In this document: piece after piece, positions 25,613 to 34,829 of the stretch
How positions within the stretch are numbered: the stretch's first letter is position 1
Layout of the letters: each line of letters starts with the position of its first letter
From: an uncultured Pelagibacteraceae bacterium
GTDB taxonomy: Bacteria; Pseudomonadota; Alphaproteobacteria; Pelagibacterales; Pelagibacteraceae
Length of the DNA stretch: 44,156 bases
Direction: 5' to 3'
Assembly (NCBI GenBank): GCA_902596045.1
Contig: CACJSJ010000008.1
Coordinates: 1 to 44,156 of the forward strand
Translations under genes and position numbers: made by a program
The notes under the pieces: model-generated
Seen by the model: only the letters and a program-made list of their open reading frames with translations
Told to the model about the DNA's origin: nothing
Database searches by the model: none

Positions 25613-26665
25613 ATGCATAGATATTACACTAGGGCGTGTAATTTCTATTACGGCAATAAATCAAAGTTTTTAGTTAATAAAAAAAGAACACTTCCTCTTA
25701 GTGGAAGCCAAGTAATATCTTTTGATCACATCGAAATAATATCAAGAAATTCAAAAAAAAAAATTTCATTAAAAAAAATAAACAGTATACCTAAAAAATT
25801 TAAAAAACAAATATTATTAGATTTGAAGAAAATAACTTCAAAAAAAAAAAATTTTGGTAAATTAAATTTCCAAAAAATACCAAATATCATGGGAGTATTA
25901 AATCTTACTCCTGATAGTTTTTCAGACGGAGGAAAATTTAATAATAAAAGTAAGGGAGTAAAACATGCTATTCAAATGTTTGAAGCTGGTGCAAACATTA
26001 TTGATGTTGGAGGTGAGTCAACAAGACCAGGGTCTAAAGCGGTAAGTGTAAAACTAGAATGGAAAAGATTAAATAAAATATTGAAATATATCTGCAAGAG
26101 AGTTTCTGTATCTTTAGATACACGAAAAGCAGAAATTATGGAAAAAGGTATCAAGCAGGGAGTCAAAATCATTAATGATGTATCTGGGTTAACTTATGAT
26201 AAAGAGTCTATAAAGATTTTAAAAAAATATAAAATTCCTTTTGTTATTCAACATTCCAAGGGAATTCCTGAAAATATGCAAAATAAACCAACTTATAAAA
26301 ATGAACTATTGGATATTTATGATTTTTTTGAAGATAAGATAAAATTATTAAGATCTATTGGAATAAAACATAACAATATAATTATTGATCCGGGTATAGG
26401 ATTTGGAAAAAATTTGAAACATAATATGAATTTAATCAGCAATATTTCTATTTTCCATACACTTGGTTTACCTGTACTTGTAGGGAACTCACGAAAAAGA
26501 TTTATAAAGGAATTATCTGGAAAAAATGACTCAAAAAAAAGAATTGGAGGAACTGTCGCTTCATCAATATATTTAATGATGCAAGGAGTTCAAATTTTAA
26601 GAATTCATGATGTTAATGAGTTACAACAAGCAATTAAAGTTTTTAAAAAATTATTAGAAAATTAA
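25613..26665 (+). CDS. folP: Dihydropteroate synthase with N-terminal extension
   Basis: A 350-residue protein. The catalytic TIM barrel begins near residue 90 with NIMGVLNLTPDSFSDGGKF, followed by IIDVGGESTRPGSK, SLDTRKA, INDVSGL, IIDPGIGFGKN and VGNSRKRF, all DHPS motifs. It condenses p-aminobenzoate with dihydropterin pyrophosphate, making folate. About 85 extra N-terminal residues, Lys-rich and without a recognised domain, precede the barrel; bacterial DHPS is usually near 280 residues. An internal start cannot be ruled out, but the extension is in frame with an ATG 5 bases after ftsH. It overlaps glmM by one base. Confidence 0.94.
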   Translation: MHRYYTRACNFYYGNKSKFLVNKKRTLPLSGSQVISFDHIEIISRNSKKKISLKKINSIPKKFKKQILLDLKKITSKKKNFGKLNFQKIPNIMGVLNLTPDSFSDGGKFNNKSKGVKHAIQMFEAGANIIDVGGESTRPGSKAVSVKLEWKRLNKILKYICKRVSVSLDTRKAEIMEKGIKQGVKIINDVSGLTYDKESIKILKKYKIPFVIQHSKGIPENMQNKPTYKNELLDIYDFFEDKIKLLRSIGIKHNNIIIDPGIGFGKNLKHNMNLISNISIFHTLGLPVLVGNSRKRFIKELSGKNDSKKRIGGTVASSIYLMMQGVQILRIHDVNELQQAIKVFKKLLEN

Positions 26666-27999
26666 TGGCAAAAAAGTATTTTGGTACTGATGGAATAAGA
26701 GGAGCAATTAATAGCAAAAATATTAATGGTGATATGTTCTTTAAATTTGGGTTAGCATCAGGCACATATTTTAAATCGCAAAAAAAAAGAAAACAAATAG
26801 CAATAATAGCTAAAGATACAAGATTGTCTGGATACACATTAGAACCTGCATTAGTTTCAGGGCTTACATCCGCTGGAATGCATGTTTATACTTTGGGACC
26901 TTTACCAACTAATGGCTTAGCCATGCTTACAAAAAAAATGAGAGCAAATATGGGTATTATGATTACCGCTTCTCATAATCCACATTATGATAATGGATTA
27001 AAACTATTTGGTCCAGATGGAATGAAACTATCTGACAAGATCGAAAAAAAAATTGAAAAATTAATTGATAAAAATATTACAAATAATTTATCAAATCCTG
27101 AAAAACTGGGCAGAGTAAAAAGATTAGAAACTGGAACAAAAAATTATTTGAAGATTTTAAAAAAAAATTTTACCAAAGAATTTAATCTCAGGGGCTTGAA
27201 AATTGTAATAGATTGTGCGAACGGAGCTGGATATAAAGCTGGACCAGAATTACTAAAATCACTAGGAGCAAAAGTAATTGCAATTGGAGTAAACCCCAAT
27301 GGTCTTAATATCAATAATAACTGTGGTTCAACCTATCCGAATAGAATTAAGCTAGCTGTAAAAAAACACAAAGCACACCTAGGGATCTCACTTGATGGAG
27401 ATGCCGACAGAATTATTATGTGTGATGAAAATGGAAATATAATTAATGGTGATCAAATAATTGCTGCTTTAGCCACAAGATGGAAGAGTAAAAAAATGTT
27501 AAAAGGAGGTGTCGTTGGAACTTTAATGTCTAATTATGGTTTAGAAAAATTTTTTAAATCTAAAAAAATAAAATTTCTTCGAGCAAATGTAGGTGATAGA
27601 TATGTAAAGGAAAAAATGCAAAAAAATAATTTTAACTTAGGTGGTGAGCAATCTGGTCATATTATTTTAGGAAAATTTGCAACAACAGGAGATGGTTTAC
27701 TTGTTGCTTTAGAAGTATTATTTGCAATTAGAAAAGGAAATAAAGCTAGTATATTTTTTAATAAATTTAAAAAAATACCTCAAATTTTAAAGAATATAGA
27801 GGTAAAAGATAAAGCTATAATTAAAAATGCAAAAGTAAAAAAATCTATTAAGACTGCAGAAAAATTAATGATCGGACAAGGAAGAATATTGGTAAGAATG
27901 TCTGGAACAGAATCAAAAATAAGAGTGATGGGTGAGAGTGAAAATAAAAAACTCTTAAAAAAATGTATTAATATTATTTCAAAAAAGATTATAAACTGA
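26665..27999 (+). CDS. glmM: Phosphoglucosamine mutase
   Basis: A 444-residue, full-length enzyme converting glucosamine-6-phosphate to glucosamine-1-phosphate for UDP-GlcNAc and cell-wall synthesis. N-terminus KYFGTDGIRG; phosphoserine loop MITASHNPHYDNGLK with Ser103; metal loop SLDGDADRI near residue 240; sugar-binding GGEQSGHI; phosphate-binding RMSGTESKIRVMGE at the C-terminus. It is translationally linked to folP (TAATG). Its stop is inside the inferred CTGA start of thiD. Confidence 0.97.
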   Translation: MAKKYFGTDGIRGAINSKNINGDMFFKFGLASGTYFKSQKKRKQIAIIAKDTRLSGYTLEPALVSGLTSAGMHVYTLGPLPTNGLAMLTKKMRANMGIMITASHNPHYDNGLKLFGPDGMKLSDKIEKKIEKLIDKNITNNLSNPEKLGRVKRLETGTKNYLKILKKNFTKEFNLRGLKIVIDCANGAGYKAGPELLKSLGAKVIAIGVNPNGLNINNNCGSTYPNRIKLAVKKHKAHLGISLDGDADRIIMCDENGNIINGDQIIAALATRWKSKKMLKGGVVGTLMSNYGLEKFFKSKKIKFLRANVGDRYVKEKMQKNNFNLGGEQSGHIILGKFATTGDGLLVALEVLFAIRKGNKASIFFNKFKKIPQILKNIEVKDKAIIKNAKVKKSIKTAEKLMIGQGRILVRMSGTESKIRVMGESENKKLLKKCINIISKKIIN

Positions 28000-28808
28000 A
28001 ACCGAAATCAAAAATACTAATCATTGCGGGCTCTGACTCTTCAGGTGGAGCGGGTATTCAAGCAGATATTAAAACTATTACAGCGTTAGGATCATTTGCG
28101 ATGACAGCAATTACAGCTGTAACGTCACAAAATACTAATGGTGTTAAGTCAATAGTACCTATTCCTCCTAAGGAAATTTTAAATCAAATCATGTTTACTT
28201 CAAAAGATATTAAACCTGATGCAATTAAAATTGGTATGTTACATTCTACTAAAGTTATAGAATATGTTATTAAATCACTAAATAGGATTAAGATTAAAAA
28301 AATAGTACTTGATCCTGTAATGGTTGCAAAGGGTGGTGCTAAGTTAATAGACAATAAGGCAATTAAGTTACTTAAATTAAAATTGATTAATAGAGCAACT
28401 CTAATTACTCCAAATATTCCTGAGGCCGAAATTTTAACAAAAGTTAAAATAAAAAATATCGAAGATATGATTTTGGCTGCTAACAAATTATTGGAGTTTG
28501 GTGCAAAAAATGTTTTAATTAAAGGAGGGCACTTAAATTCTAAATTTGTTCAAGATGTATTTGTTAACAAATTTGATATAAAAATATTTAAAAGTCATAG
28601 ACATAAAACAAAAAATACGCATGGAACAGGATGCACTTTATCTAGTGCAATAACCACTTTTTTATCATGTGGAAAAACTATAAAGAAATCTTGTGAGCTT
28701 GGAATTAAGTATGTAAATTTTGCAATTAAAACAAACCCAAACTATGGTAAAGGTCATGGCCCGATAAATCACCTTAATACAATGAGTATAAGTAGAAAAT
28801 TTAGATAA
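27996..28808 (+). CDS. thiD: Hydroxymethylpyrimidine/phosphomethylpyrimidine kinase (apparent CTG start)
   Basis: A 270-residue PfkB/ribokinase-family kinase making HMP-phosphate and HMP-pyrophosphate for thiamine synthesis. The conserved N-terminus [22 protein letters not shown] lies upstream of the first ATG (28101), so a start there would delete the substrate loop. The upstream frame has no ATG, GTG or TTG before the stop at 27969. CTG at 27996 gives a normal N-terminus and overlaps the glmM stop as CTGA, the same geometry as a classic ATGA overlap. The C-terminus has [11 protein letters not shown], the anion-hole motif. It is paired functionally with thiE at 8571-9185. Confidence 0.9.
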   Translation: MKPKSKILIIAGSDSSGGAGIQADIKTITALGSFAMTAITAVTSQNTNGVKSIVPIPPKEILNQIMFTSKDIKPDAIKIGMLHSTKVIEYVIKSLNRIKIKKIVLDPVMVAKGGAKLIDNKAIKLLKLKLINRATLITPNIPEAEILTKVKIKNIEDMILAANKLLEFGAKNVLIKGGHLNSKFVQDVFVNKFDIKIFKSHRHKTKNTHGTGCTLSSAITTFLSCGKTIKKSCELGIKYVNFAIKTNPNYGKGHGPINHLNTMSISRKFR

Positions 28809-30100
28809 TGAAAAATATAGTTGTAGTTGGATCTCAATGGGGTGATGAAGGAAAAGGAAAAATTGTTGACTGGCTTTCAGAACAAGCAGATGTTGTAATT
28901 AGATTTCAAGGCGGTCATAACGCTGGCCATACCTTAGTTATAGATGGTATTACCTATAAATTAAGACTATTGCCATCAGGAATTGTAAGAAAAAATAAAA
29001 TTTCAATTATTGGAAATGGTGTAGTAGTCGACCCTTGGGCTCTACTAGAGGAAATTGAAGAAATTAAATCAAAAGGGGTGGAGGTAAATATTGAAAATTT
29101 TATTATTTCTGAAGCTGCAAATTTAATTTTACCATTCCATAGAGAAATGGATGAAATTAGAGAGGATGCGGCTGGTAAAAGTAAAATTGGAACAACAAGA
29201 AGAGGAATTGGACCTGCTTATGAGGATAAAGTTGGCAGAAGGTCAATTAGAATAATGGATTTAAGGTCTGAAAAAAACTTAGATCAAAGATTAGACTCTG
29301 TTCTCCTTCATCATAATGCAATTAGAAAAGGTTTAGGAAAAAAAGTTTTTGAAAAAGAAAAATTAAAATCAGACCTATTAAAAATTGCACCTAAAATATT
29401 GAAGTTTTCACAACCTGTATGGTTAAAAATTAATGAATTTAAAAAACAAAAAAAGAAAATTTTATTTGAAGGTGCTCAGGGAATTTTACTTGATGTAGAT
29501 CATGGTACTTATCCATATGTTACATCATCTAATACTGTTGCCTCAAGTGCCGCAACAGGAACAGGCTGTGGACCTAATTCAATTAATTATGTTTTAGGTA
29601 TTACCAAGGCATATACCACAAGAGTTGGCGAGGGGCCTTTTCCAACAGAATTAACAGATAGTGTTGGTGATCTATTAGGTACTCGTGGAAAAGAATTTGG
29701 AACTGTTACTAGTCGAAAAAGAAGATGTGGTTGGTTCGACGGAGTTCTTGTAAGACAGACTATTAAAATTTCAGGAATTGATGGAATTGCTTTGACAAAA
29801 TTAGACGTTTTAGATGAGCTAAACGAAATTAAGATGTGTATTGAATATGAACTAGATGGTAAAAAAATCAATTATCTTCCTGCTGCTGTTGAGGATCAAT
29901 TAAAAATTAAACCTATTTATAAAACTTTTGCTGGATGGAAAACTTCAACTAATGGAATTAAAAACATAAATGACTTACCTGAAAATGCTAAGAAGTATAT
30001 ATTTGCAATTGAAGACTTCATTGAAGCAAAGATATCTAGTATCTCTACTAGTCCTGAGCGAGATGATACGATTCTAGTTGAAAATCCTTTTGAAATTTAG
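28808..30100 (+). CDS. purA: Adenylosuccinate synthetase
   Basis: A 430-residue, full-length enzyme of AMP synthesis (IMP + Asp + GTP). Motifs: [21 protein letters not shown] at the N-terminus, [48 protein letters not shown] and [11 protein letters not shown]-like [18 protein letters not shown]. Its ATG overlaps the thiD stop by one base. Its 3' end overlaps the convergent rpoH by 4 bases. Confidence 0.98.
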   Translation: MKNIVVVGSQWGDEGKGKIVDWLSEQADVVIRFQGGHNAGHTLVIDGITYKLRLLPSGIVRKNKISIIGNGVVVDPWALLEEIEEIKSKGVEVNIENFIISEAANLILPFHREMDEIREDAAGKSKIGTTRRGIGPAYEDKVGRRSIRIMDLRSEKNLDQRLDSVLLHHNAIRKGLGKKVFEKEKLKSDLLKIAPKILKFSQPVWLKINEFKKQKKKILFEGAQGILLDVDHGTYPYVTSSNTVASSAATGTGCGPNSINYVLGITKAYTTRVGEGPFPTELTDSVGDLLGTRGKEFGTVTSRKRRCGWFDGVLVRQTIKISGIDGIALTKLDVLDELNEIKMCIEYELDGKKINYLPAAVEDQLKIKPIYKTFAGWKTSTNGIKNINDLPENAKKYIFAIEDFIEAKISSISTSPERDDTILVENPFEI

Positions 30101-30987
30101 TTAGCAGATAAAAGATTTTTAGATTTTGCTAATAATAGCATATGTTTTTGAAGTTTTTCAAAAGCTTTATTTTCAATTTGTCTTACTCTTTCTCTGCTAA
30201 TTTTATATTTTTTACTTAGATCTTCTAAAGTAGTAGGTTCATCGTTTAATCTTCTAGAATAAAGTATTTCTTTTTCTCTCTGATTTAAAACTTTAATAGA
30301 ATTTTTTAATAAATCTTTTCTTTGTTCCATTTCCTCTTGATGAGCAAATTTAAGGTCATGATCTAATTCTTTATCAACCAACCAATCTTGCCATTCATCC
30401 CCATCTTCACCTACTTGAGCATTTAATGAAAATTCTTTTCCTGAAAGTCTTCTATTCATTGAAACAACTTCGTCTTTACTAACATCAAGTTTATTAGCAA
30501 TCTCATTTACATGTTCATCTCGTAAATCACCTTCAGACTGAGGAGCAATTTGATTTTTAATTTTCTTCAAATTAAAAAATAATTTTTTTTGGGCTGTAGT
30601 AGTTCCAATTTTTACTAAACTCCAAGATCTTAAAATATATTCTTGTATAGAGGCTTTAATCCACCACATAGCATACGTAGCTAGTCTAAAACCTTTTTCA
30701 GGTTCAAATTTTTTAACTGCTTGCATGAGACCTACATTTCCTTCTGAAATCATTTCATTAACTGGCAAACCATAACCTTTGTATCCCATAGCTATTTTAG
30801 CAACTAATCTTAAATGGCTTGTTACCAATTTCTCAGCTGCTTTTATATTCCCTGTTGTTTTCCAATTTTTTGCCAACATATATTCTTCTTCAGCTGCCAA
30901 CATTGGAAATTTTTTAATTTGATCGAGATAAACAGACAGACCTCCTTCATTAGAAAGAGCAGGTAAATTATTCATTGTAGAACTCAT
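30097..30987 (-). CDS. rpoH: RNA polymerase heat-shock sigma factor RpoH (sigma-32)
   Basis: A 296-residue sigma-70 family protein. The first conserved region is [23 protein letters not shown]. Region 2 has [43 protein letters not shown], followed by the RpoH box [10 protein letters not shown], which separates sigma-32 from the housekeeping sigma. Region 4 has [27 protein letters not shown]. It directs transcription of chaperones and proteases. FtsH, encoded in the same window, degrades sigma-32 in E. coli. The start is ATG at 30987. Confidence 0.97.
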   Translation of the reverse strand: MSSTMNNLPALSNEGGLSVYLDQIKKFPMLAAEEEYMLAKNWKTTGNIKAAEKLVTSHLRLVAKIAMGYKGYGLPVNEMISEGNVGLMQAVKKFEPEKGFRLATYAMWWIKASIQEYILRSWSLVKIGTTTAQKKLFFNLKKIKNQIAPQSEGDLRDEHVNEIANKLDVSKDEVVSMNRRLSGKEFSLNAQVGEDGDEWQDWLVDKELDHDLKFAHQEEMEQRKDLLKNSIKVLNQREKEILYSRRLNDEPTTLEDLSKKYKISRERVRQIENKAFEKLQKHMLLLAKSKNLLSAN

Positions 30988-31028
30988 GGTTGTATTTATT
31001 TAATTCACTATAATAAATTTTCAATGAC

Positions 31029-32009
31029 TTATTTCTTAGTATTTCTAAGCATTTTTAATAAATCATTTAGATCATTTGGCAAAATTGAGGAAAAAATCAT
31101 TTCTTCATTAGTTTTAGGATGAACAAAACCTAAAGTTTTTGCATGCAAAAACTGTCTATTTAATTTTGAAATTACATCCATCAGCAATAAATTAATATTT
31201 TTAATTTTTTTGTATTTTTTTTTATATTTATCATCTCCAACAATGTTGTTTCCCAGATGTGTCATGTGAACACGTATTTGATGAGTTCTTCCAGTTTCTA
31301 ATTTACATTCAACTAGACTGAATGTCGGTGTCTTATCATTTTCAAAAACTTCTATAGTTTTATAATTCGTTATAGCTCGTTTACCTTTTGATCTACTAAC
31401 TTCCATCAATTGTCTATTTTTTGAGCTACGAGATATTAAAGTTTCGATCTTACCAGATGAGGGTCTAAGTTTTCCCCATATTAATAACTGATAAACTCTT
31501 ATTATTGTATGATCACTAAACTGTTTTGATAAATTTTCATGGGTTTCATTATTTTTTGCAATAACAACTAAGCCAGATGTATTTTTATCAATTCTGTGAA
31601 CTATTCCTGGCCTAAGCTCGTCACCGATGGTTGAAAGAGAGTCTTTATCATGATGAATTAATGCATTGACTATCGTTTTGTCATAATTACCAGCACCTGG
31701 GTGCATAACTATTCCTGCTGGCTTATTTATTACCAATAAATCTTTATCTTCATAAATTATTTCTAATTTATAAGCATAAGGTTTTAGAGAAGCCTTCTCA
31801 GGCGCAGGAATTTGAAGATTTAATTTATCACCAGTATTAACTTTTTTTGAGGGATCTTTTATAATTTCATTATTTAACGTTAGTTTTTCTTTTAATATTA
31901 AATTTTTGATTCTGGTTCTGCTAATCAACTCCTCTCTTTTGTTGATTAAAACATCTACTCGTAGATTGCTTTCATTTTCAAGAACTATTAAACTAATGTT
32001 TTTTTCCAT
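31029..32009 (-). CDS. rluD: RluA family 23S rRNA pseudouridine synthase (RluD-like)
   Basis: A 326-residue protein with an N-terminal S4 domain (VDVLINKREELISRTRIKNLI, about residues 18-60) and a catalytic domain with ILYEDKDLLVINKPAGIVMHPG-type motif IIYEDKDLLVINKPAGIVMH. The catalytic Asp is in GIVHRIDKNTSGLVV (about residues 134-148). RluD modifies helix 69 of 23S rRNA and is the best guess within RluA/C/D, given the S4 domain and length. It lies on the minus strand downstream of the divergent tRNA-Arg and upstream of rpoH (41 bases). Confidence 0.9.
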   Translation of the reverse strand: MEKNISLIVLENESNLRVDVLINKREELISRTRIKNLILKEKLTLNNEIIKDPSKKVNTGDKLNLQIPAPEKASLKPYAYKLEIIYEDKDLLVINKPAGIVMHPGAGNYDKTIVNALIHHDKDSLSTIGDELRPGIVHRIDKNTSGLVVIAKNNETHENLSKQFSDHTIIRVYQLLIWGKLRPSSGKIETLISRSSKNRQLMEVSRSKGKRAITNYKTIEVFENDKTPTFSLVECKLETGRTHQIRVHMTHLGNNIVGDDKYKKKYKKIKNINLLLMDVISKLNRQFLHAKTLGFVHPKTNEEMIFSSILPNDLNDLLKMLRNTKK

Positions 32010-32032
32010 AAAATGTAATATTAATACTATAT

Positions 32033-32109
32033 GCGCTTGTAGCTCAACTGGATAGAGCGCCTGACTTCGGATCAGGAGGTTCTGGGTTCGACTCCTAGCA
32101 GGCGCACCA
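32033..32109 (+). tRNA. tRNA-Arg (UCG)
   Basis: A 77-base cloverleaf. Acceptor GCGCTTG/CAGGCGC, D arm GCTC-AACTGGATA-GAGC, anticodon arm CCTGA-CTTCGGA-TCAGG with anticodon TCG, T arm CTGGG-TTCGACT-CCTAG, discriminator A and encoded CCA. It reads CGA and, by wobble, CGG/CGU arginine codons. It is divergent from rluD across 23 bases and convergent with the ABC permease, whose stop is 3 bases away. Confidence 0.97.
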
Positions 32110-32111
32110 CT

Positions 32112-32903
32112 TTACTCACCCATATTAATTAAAGACCCTTTTTTTCTAGCTTTCGAGAAAGAAAAGTAAAACAAACTAATGCCAATTGAAAGGTAAATAG
32201 CATTTAAATAAAAAGCGTATAAAATATTTTCAAAATTAACAAAATTGTTAACCAATATATTTCTAGTTTCATCAAAAATGTAAACTAAAGGTAATCCTTT
32301 TGCTAAAATCTGAAAAAATTCTGGTAATATTTCAATAGGATAATATATGCATCCTAGCGGCGCTAACAAAAATAATGAAGACCAGGCAATATTTTCAAAT
32401 GATGGTCCAAATCTTATCAAGCCTGAACTTACAAATAGTCCAAGTGTAATTCCAAAAATATATAAACTTAGGAATAAAAAAAATAATGGAACTCCCAAAT
32501 TTAGAATTGAAATTCCAAATAAAGGAGATGTTAATAAAATTGCTGGCACTAATCCTATCAAGGTTCTTATTAAAGCAGTAAAAACTAATGAAATAATAAT
32601 TTCACTAATTTTCATTGGTGCGATGAATAAATTGGTAAAGTTTCTGCTCCAAATTTCTTCTAAAAATAACATGTTAAAACTGATACTTGATCTAAATAAA
32701 AAATCATAGAGAATGGCACAAGTAAGTATTATTCCAACTGTATTATTATAGTAATCACTATAAGTTGAAAAAAATTTTGAAATAAAACCCCATAATATTA
32801 TTTGAATAGATGGCCAATATATTAAATCTAAAATTCTTGGAAATGAGCTTTTAATTAAAAAAAAATGTCTTAAAAAAAGACCATACATTCTATTAAAATT
32901 CAT
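32112..32903 (-). CDS. ABC-2 type transporter permease
   Basis: A 263-residue protein with about six membrane helices and the ABC2_membrane pattern, including the LIYWPSIQIILWGFISKFF N-terminal segment and LAPLGCIYYPIEILPEFFQ between helices 5 and 6. That layout is typical of exporters of drugs, polysaccharides or lipids. It must act with the ATP-binding protein encoded just upstream. Substrate unknown. I chose ATG at 32903 (MNFNRMYGLF); an in-frame TTG at 32918 would add five residues. It overlaps the ATPase gene by 11 bases. Confidence 0.87.
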   Translation of the reverse strand: MNFNRMYGLFLRHFFLIKSSFPRILDLIYWPSIQIILWGFISKFFSTYSDYYNNTVGIILTCAILYDFLFRSSISFNMLFLEEIWSRNFTNLFIAPMKISEIIISLVFTALIRTLIGLVPAILLTSPLFGISILNLGVPLFFLFLSLYIFGITLGLFVSSGLIRFGPSFENIAWSSLFLLAPLGCIYYPIEILPEFFQILAKGLPLVYIFDETRNILVNNFVNFENILYAFYLNAIYLSIGISLFYFSFSKARKKGSLINMGE

Positions 32904-33618
32904 GTTCTGCCCTTGCAAGTTTTAAAAAAACTTCTTCTAAGTTTTTCCTACCATGTTTTTTAATTAATTCACTAGGAGCTCCTCGGTCTATTATTTTTCC
33001 GTTTTTCATCATCATTACTGAGGTGCATAATCTCTTAACTTCTTCCATATTGTGAGATGCAAGTAGTATGGATATTTTTTTTTGTTTTATATAGTCCTCT
33101 AAAAAAGACCTAATAAAATTTCCTGTTTCAGGATCTAAAGAAGCAGTTGGTTCGTCTAGTAACAAAACTGAAGGATTATTAATTAATGATTTTGCTAAGC
33201 TTACTCTATTTTTTTGACCAGACGAAAGTTCTCCAGTTAATCTATTGATAAACTTATCTAATCTTAAAGCTGATGATAAATATTCAATTTGTTGATCAAT
33301 ATTTTTAACATTATAAAGTTTAGCATAAACAATTAGGTTTTGTTTTACTGTTAGTTTTTTTGGTAACTCAATATAAGGGGAAATAAAATTCATTTTATGT
33401 AAAAGTTCAATTCTATGATTTTCAATATTTTTCTTATTGATTAAAATTTTTCCTTTGGTTGGTTTAAGAAGACCAAGTATCATTGCAATAGTTGTCGTTT
33501 TTCCACATCCATTAGGACCAAGCAATCCAATAATTTCATTCTCACCAATATCAAAGTTAATATTGTTTACCGCTTTGTTATTTTGAAAAGATTTTGATAA
33601 ATTAATTACTTCTATCAT
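32893..33618 (-). CDS. ABC transporter ATP-binding protein (ABC-2 exporter)
   Basis: A 241-residue ABC ATPase. Walker A GLLGPNGCGKTTT (about residues 31-43), signature LSSGQKNRVSLAKSL (about 135-149), Walker B VLLLDEPTASLDPETG (about 156-171) and switch SHNMEEV. The CcmA/NatA-like sequence suits an exporter ATPase paired with the ABC-2 permease that follows. Nothing in the neighbourhood (Sua5-like gene, tRNA-Arg) indicates the substrate. The signature has LSSGQ where LSGGQ is usual, a common variation. Confidence 0.93.
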   Translation of the reverse strand: MIEVINLSKSFQNNKAVNNINFDIGENEIIGLLGPNGCGKTTTIAMILGLLKPTKGKILINKKNIENHRIELLHKMNFISPYIELPKKLTVKQNLIVYAKLYNVKNIDQQIEYLSSALRLDKFINRLTGELSSGQKNRVSLAKSLINNPSVLLLDEPTASLDPETGNFIRSFLEDYIKQKKISILLASHNMEEVKRLCTSVMMMKNGKIIDRGAPSELIKKHGRKNLEEVFLKLARAEHEF

Positions 33619-33627
33619 ATTATATAT

Positions 33628-34560
33628 TTAATATTTTGAAGCTTTATTTAATCTATCATTAATTGTTCTGCCAATTCCTTTATTTGAAATTTTTTCAACT
33701 GCGACCATTTTATAGCCATCATTTTTAATTTTTCTTAGTAATGAATATAAATTTTTTGCAGATTGCTTGAGGTCATTTTTTTTACTTAAATAGTAATAAT
33801 TGTCAAAACTAACCTTTCTTTTTTTCGTAAGCACAAAAGCCTCTTTTTTTTTCGGTTTTTTAGCATTCATTCTTAATGGAATTCCAGGAGAATAATGCAA
33901 AGGGAATTGACCAGGTGCAATTTTCTTTTTTAGATTTTTTTTTATCAAAATTTTTTTTTGAAGTGTTTTTTTAATTTTAGAAATGTCTATTCCTCCCAAT
34001 CTAAGTATTACCGGTTTATTTAAAAGATTAATAATTGTAGACTCAACACCGATTATGCACCTTCCTCCATCAAGAACATATTTAACTTTCGAGCCAAATT
34101 CTTCTGTAACATCAGATGCTTGAACAGAACTTAATCTAGTTGATATATTTGCACTTGGTGCCGCAAGTGGATAATCTAAACTTTTTAACAAGTTTCTAAG
34201 TAAAACATGTTTTGGAAAACGTACAGCGAGACTATTTTGTTTATTAGTTACAAATCTAGATATTTTTGAGTTTTTTTTTAATTTTAGTATAAATGTAATA
34301 GGGCCAGGAGAAAACTTATTATAGAGTTTAATGAAATCATTATTAATATGACAATCTTTTTTTAGCTTATTAATATTAAAATAATGAACAATTAAAGGGT
34401 TGTTCAAAGGTCTTCTTTTGAGTTTAAATATTTTTTTAACAGAAATATTAGAATAGGCATTTCCAGCTAAACCGTACACAGTTTCAGTGGGGACAGCTAC
34501 ACAATGGTTTTTATCCAGATACTTTTTAGCTTTTTTGATATTTGATTGAATAGATTTCAT
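33628..34560 (-). CDS. Sua5/YciO/YrdC family L-threonylcarbamoyladenylate synthase
   Basis: A 310-residue protein. The N-terminal YrdC domain (about 1-200) has AVPTETVYGLAGNA, the KxxRP..NPL nucleotide site as KRRPLNNPLIVH, GPITFILK, LAVRFPKH, PLAAPSANIS and GVESTIINL. A C-terminal Sua5 domain follows, introduced by APGQFPLHYSPGIPL. It makes threonylcarbamoyl-AMP from threonine, bicarbonate and ATP for the t6A37 tRNA modification, needed for ANN codons, which are very frequent in this genome. It is divergent from xseB across 20 bases. Confidence 0.94.
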   Translation of the reverse strand: MKSIQSNIKKAKKYLDKNHCVAVPTETVYGLAGNAYSNISVKKIFKLKRRPLNNPLIVHYFNINKLKKDCHINNDFIKLYNKFSPGPITFILKLKKNSKISRFVTNKQNSLAVRFPKHVLLRNLLKSLDYPLAAPSANISTRLSSVQASDVTEEFGSKVKYVLDGGRCIIGVESTIINLLNKPVILRLGGIDISKIKKTLQKKILIKKNLKKKIAPGQFPLHYSPGIPLRMNAKKPKKKEAFVLTKKRKVSFDNYYYLSKKNDLKQSAKNLYSLLRKIKNDGYKMVAVEKISNKGIGRTINDRLNKASKY

Positions 34561-34580
34561 GTATTAATAATTATTATTAT

Positions 34581-34829
34581 ATGAAAGATAAAGATTTACC
34601 AATTGATAATAATTCTCATACTCTTGAGGAGTTAACAGAGAAGGCAAATAAAATAATTGAGTCGCTTGAAAATGAGAAAGATCTTGATAATTCGATAGAG
34701 AGATATCAGGAATTATTAAGATTAAATAAAGCTATTGAGAAGAAATTTCATAAAAATTTCAAAAACATAAGTGAAGAAACAAGCAATAAGGTTAAAAAAA
34801 TTATTAAAAAAAATGAAAAAAAAACTTAA
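34581..34829 (+). CDS. xseB: Exodeoxyribonuclease VII small subunit
   Basis: An 82-residue helical protein with the XseB pattern: TLEELTEKANKIIESLENEKDLDNSIERYQELLRL. It forms the regulatory coat of ExoVII with XseA, which is not in the window. It starts the xseB-ispA-dxs order found in many proteobacteria, which strengthens the call. Its 3' end overlaps ispA by 17 bases. Confidence 0.88.
   Translation: MKDKDLPIDNNSHTLEELTEKANKIIESLENEKDLDNSIERYQELLRLNKAIEKKFHKNFKNISEETSNKVKKIIKKNEKKT

Noticed and set aside
32010-32032. AT-rich boxes between rluD and tRNA-Arg as promoters
   Set aside because: TATTAATACTAT resembles a -10 region, but no convincing -35 box at the right spacing was found on either strand.
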